Shown: positions 63,965 through 64,000 of the stretch, one piece after another
How positions within the stretch are numbered: the stretch's first letter is position 1
Layout of the letters: every line of letters starts with the position of its first letter
From: an uncultured Bacteroidales bacterium
Lineage (GTDB): Bacteria; Bacteroidota; Bacteroidia; Bacteroidales; P3
DNA length: 64,000 nucleotides
Direction of reading: 5' to 3'
Assembly: GCA_944321885.1 (NCBI GenBank)
Contig: CALUNB010000002.1
Coordinates: 26,201 to 90,200, forward strand
Notes under the pieces: generated by a model
What the model was told of the DNA's origin: nothing
Databases searched by the model: none
Seen by the model: only the letters and a program-made list of their open reading frames with translations
Program-made: the position numbers and the translations under genes

Positions 63965-63998
63965 GTCAGCGTAGGCGGCCATGGCCGCCTACGCTGAC
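63965..63998. repeat. Perfect 34-bp palindrome at the window edge
   Basis: GTCAGCGTAGGCGGCCA and TGGCCGCCTACGCTGAC are exact inverse complements with no loop. It follows the DUF4143 ATPase by about 40 bp, after the stretch TGAACTGTGTCAAGTTG. It may be a terminator stem or the end of a mobile element continuing past the window. Confidence 0.75.
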
Positions 63999-64000
63999 TG

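Overview
The window looks like chromosome of an anaerobic member of the Bacteroidetes, most likely order Bacteroidales. Evidence: promoters of the TTTG / TAnnTTTG type, a type IX secretion (T9SS) component (PorZ) with a cargo protease that ends in a T9SS sorting domain, an S46 dipeptidyl-peptidase of DPP7 type, DUF4290 and DUF349 proteins, a short arginine decarboxylase, PIN-PhoH, and the [FeFe]-hydrogenase maturase HydE. The genus cannot be fixed from sequence reading alone. I found about 46 protein genes, one tRNA (Ser, GCU), no rRNA, no CRISPR array and no transposase.

Layout. 0.2-7.3 kb is on the plus strand: TPR protein, ribH, fmt, HU, an RseC-like protein away from any Rnf genes, fabG and a von Willebrand A membrane protein. 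7.3-28.6 kb is on the minus strand: phoH, a TlpA-like lipoprotein, an S41 protease, TPR protein, gyrA, clpC, smpB, phosphohexomutase, trmD overlapping a DUF349 gene, dpp7, mannose-1-phosphate guanylyltransferase and speA. 28.8-32.3 kb is plus: sufS and a subtilisin exported by T9SS. 32.6-43 kb is mixed: exonuclease, dus, rlmN, a membrane-tethered LuxR-type regulator, SlyD-type isomerase, xth, OmpA lipoprotein, and recO translationally coupled to porZ. 43-55.6 kb holds a CPBP protease, priA, DUF4290-murA, ogt, an NlpC/P60 hydrolase, tonB, tRNA-Ser, a beta-barrel protein and ligA. 55.8-64 kb holds an LptF/G permease, a small hypothetical gene, valS, hydE and an AT-richer ATPase with a DUF4143 domain.

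Most genes are housekeeping: translation (fmt, trmD, dus, rlmN, valS, smpB), DNA topology and repair (gyrA, ligA, recO, priA, xth, ogt), envelope synthesis (murA, manC and manB homologues, LptF/G), proteolysis (ClpC, S41, S46, S8) and T9SS.

The least explained content is between genes. Two families of dispersed, hairpin-rich repeats occur. Family R2 is about 281 bp, has inverted ends GAAGCTGTTTAAA, and shows 3-bp target duplications of the form TNA (TAA, TCA, TAA). One copy is inserted inside the end of another. In two cases the duplicated trinucleotide is the stop codon of the neighbouring gene, and a degraded end follows a third stop codon. Family R1 has ends close to GGCGGTGCGTGATAACGGG. 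A third locus has three tandem 78-bp units sharing the frame of the R2 central hairpin but with a different, still self-complementary, centre. These repeats are the best candidates for something undescribed here.
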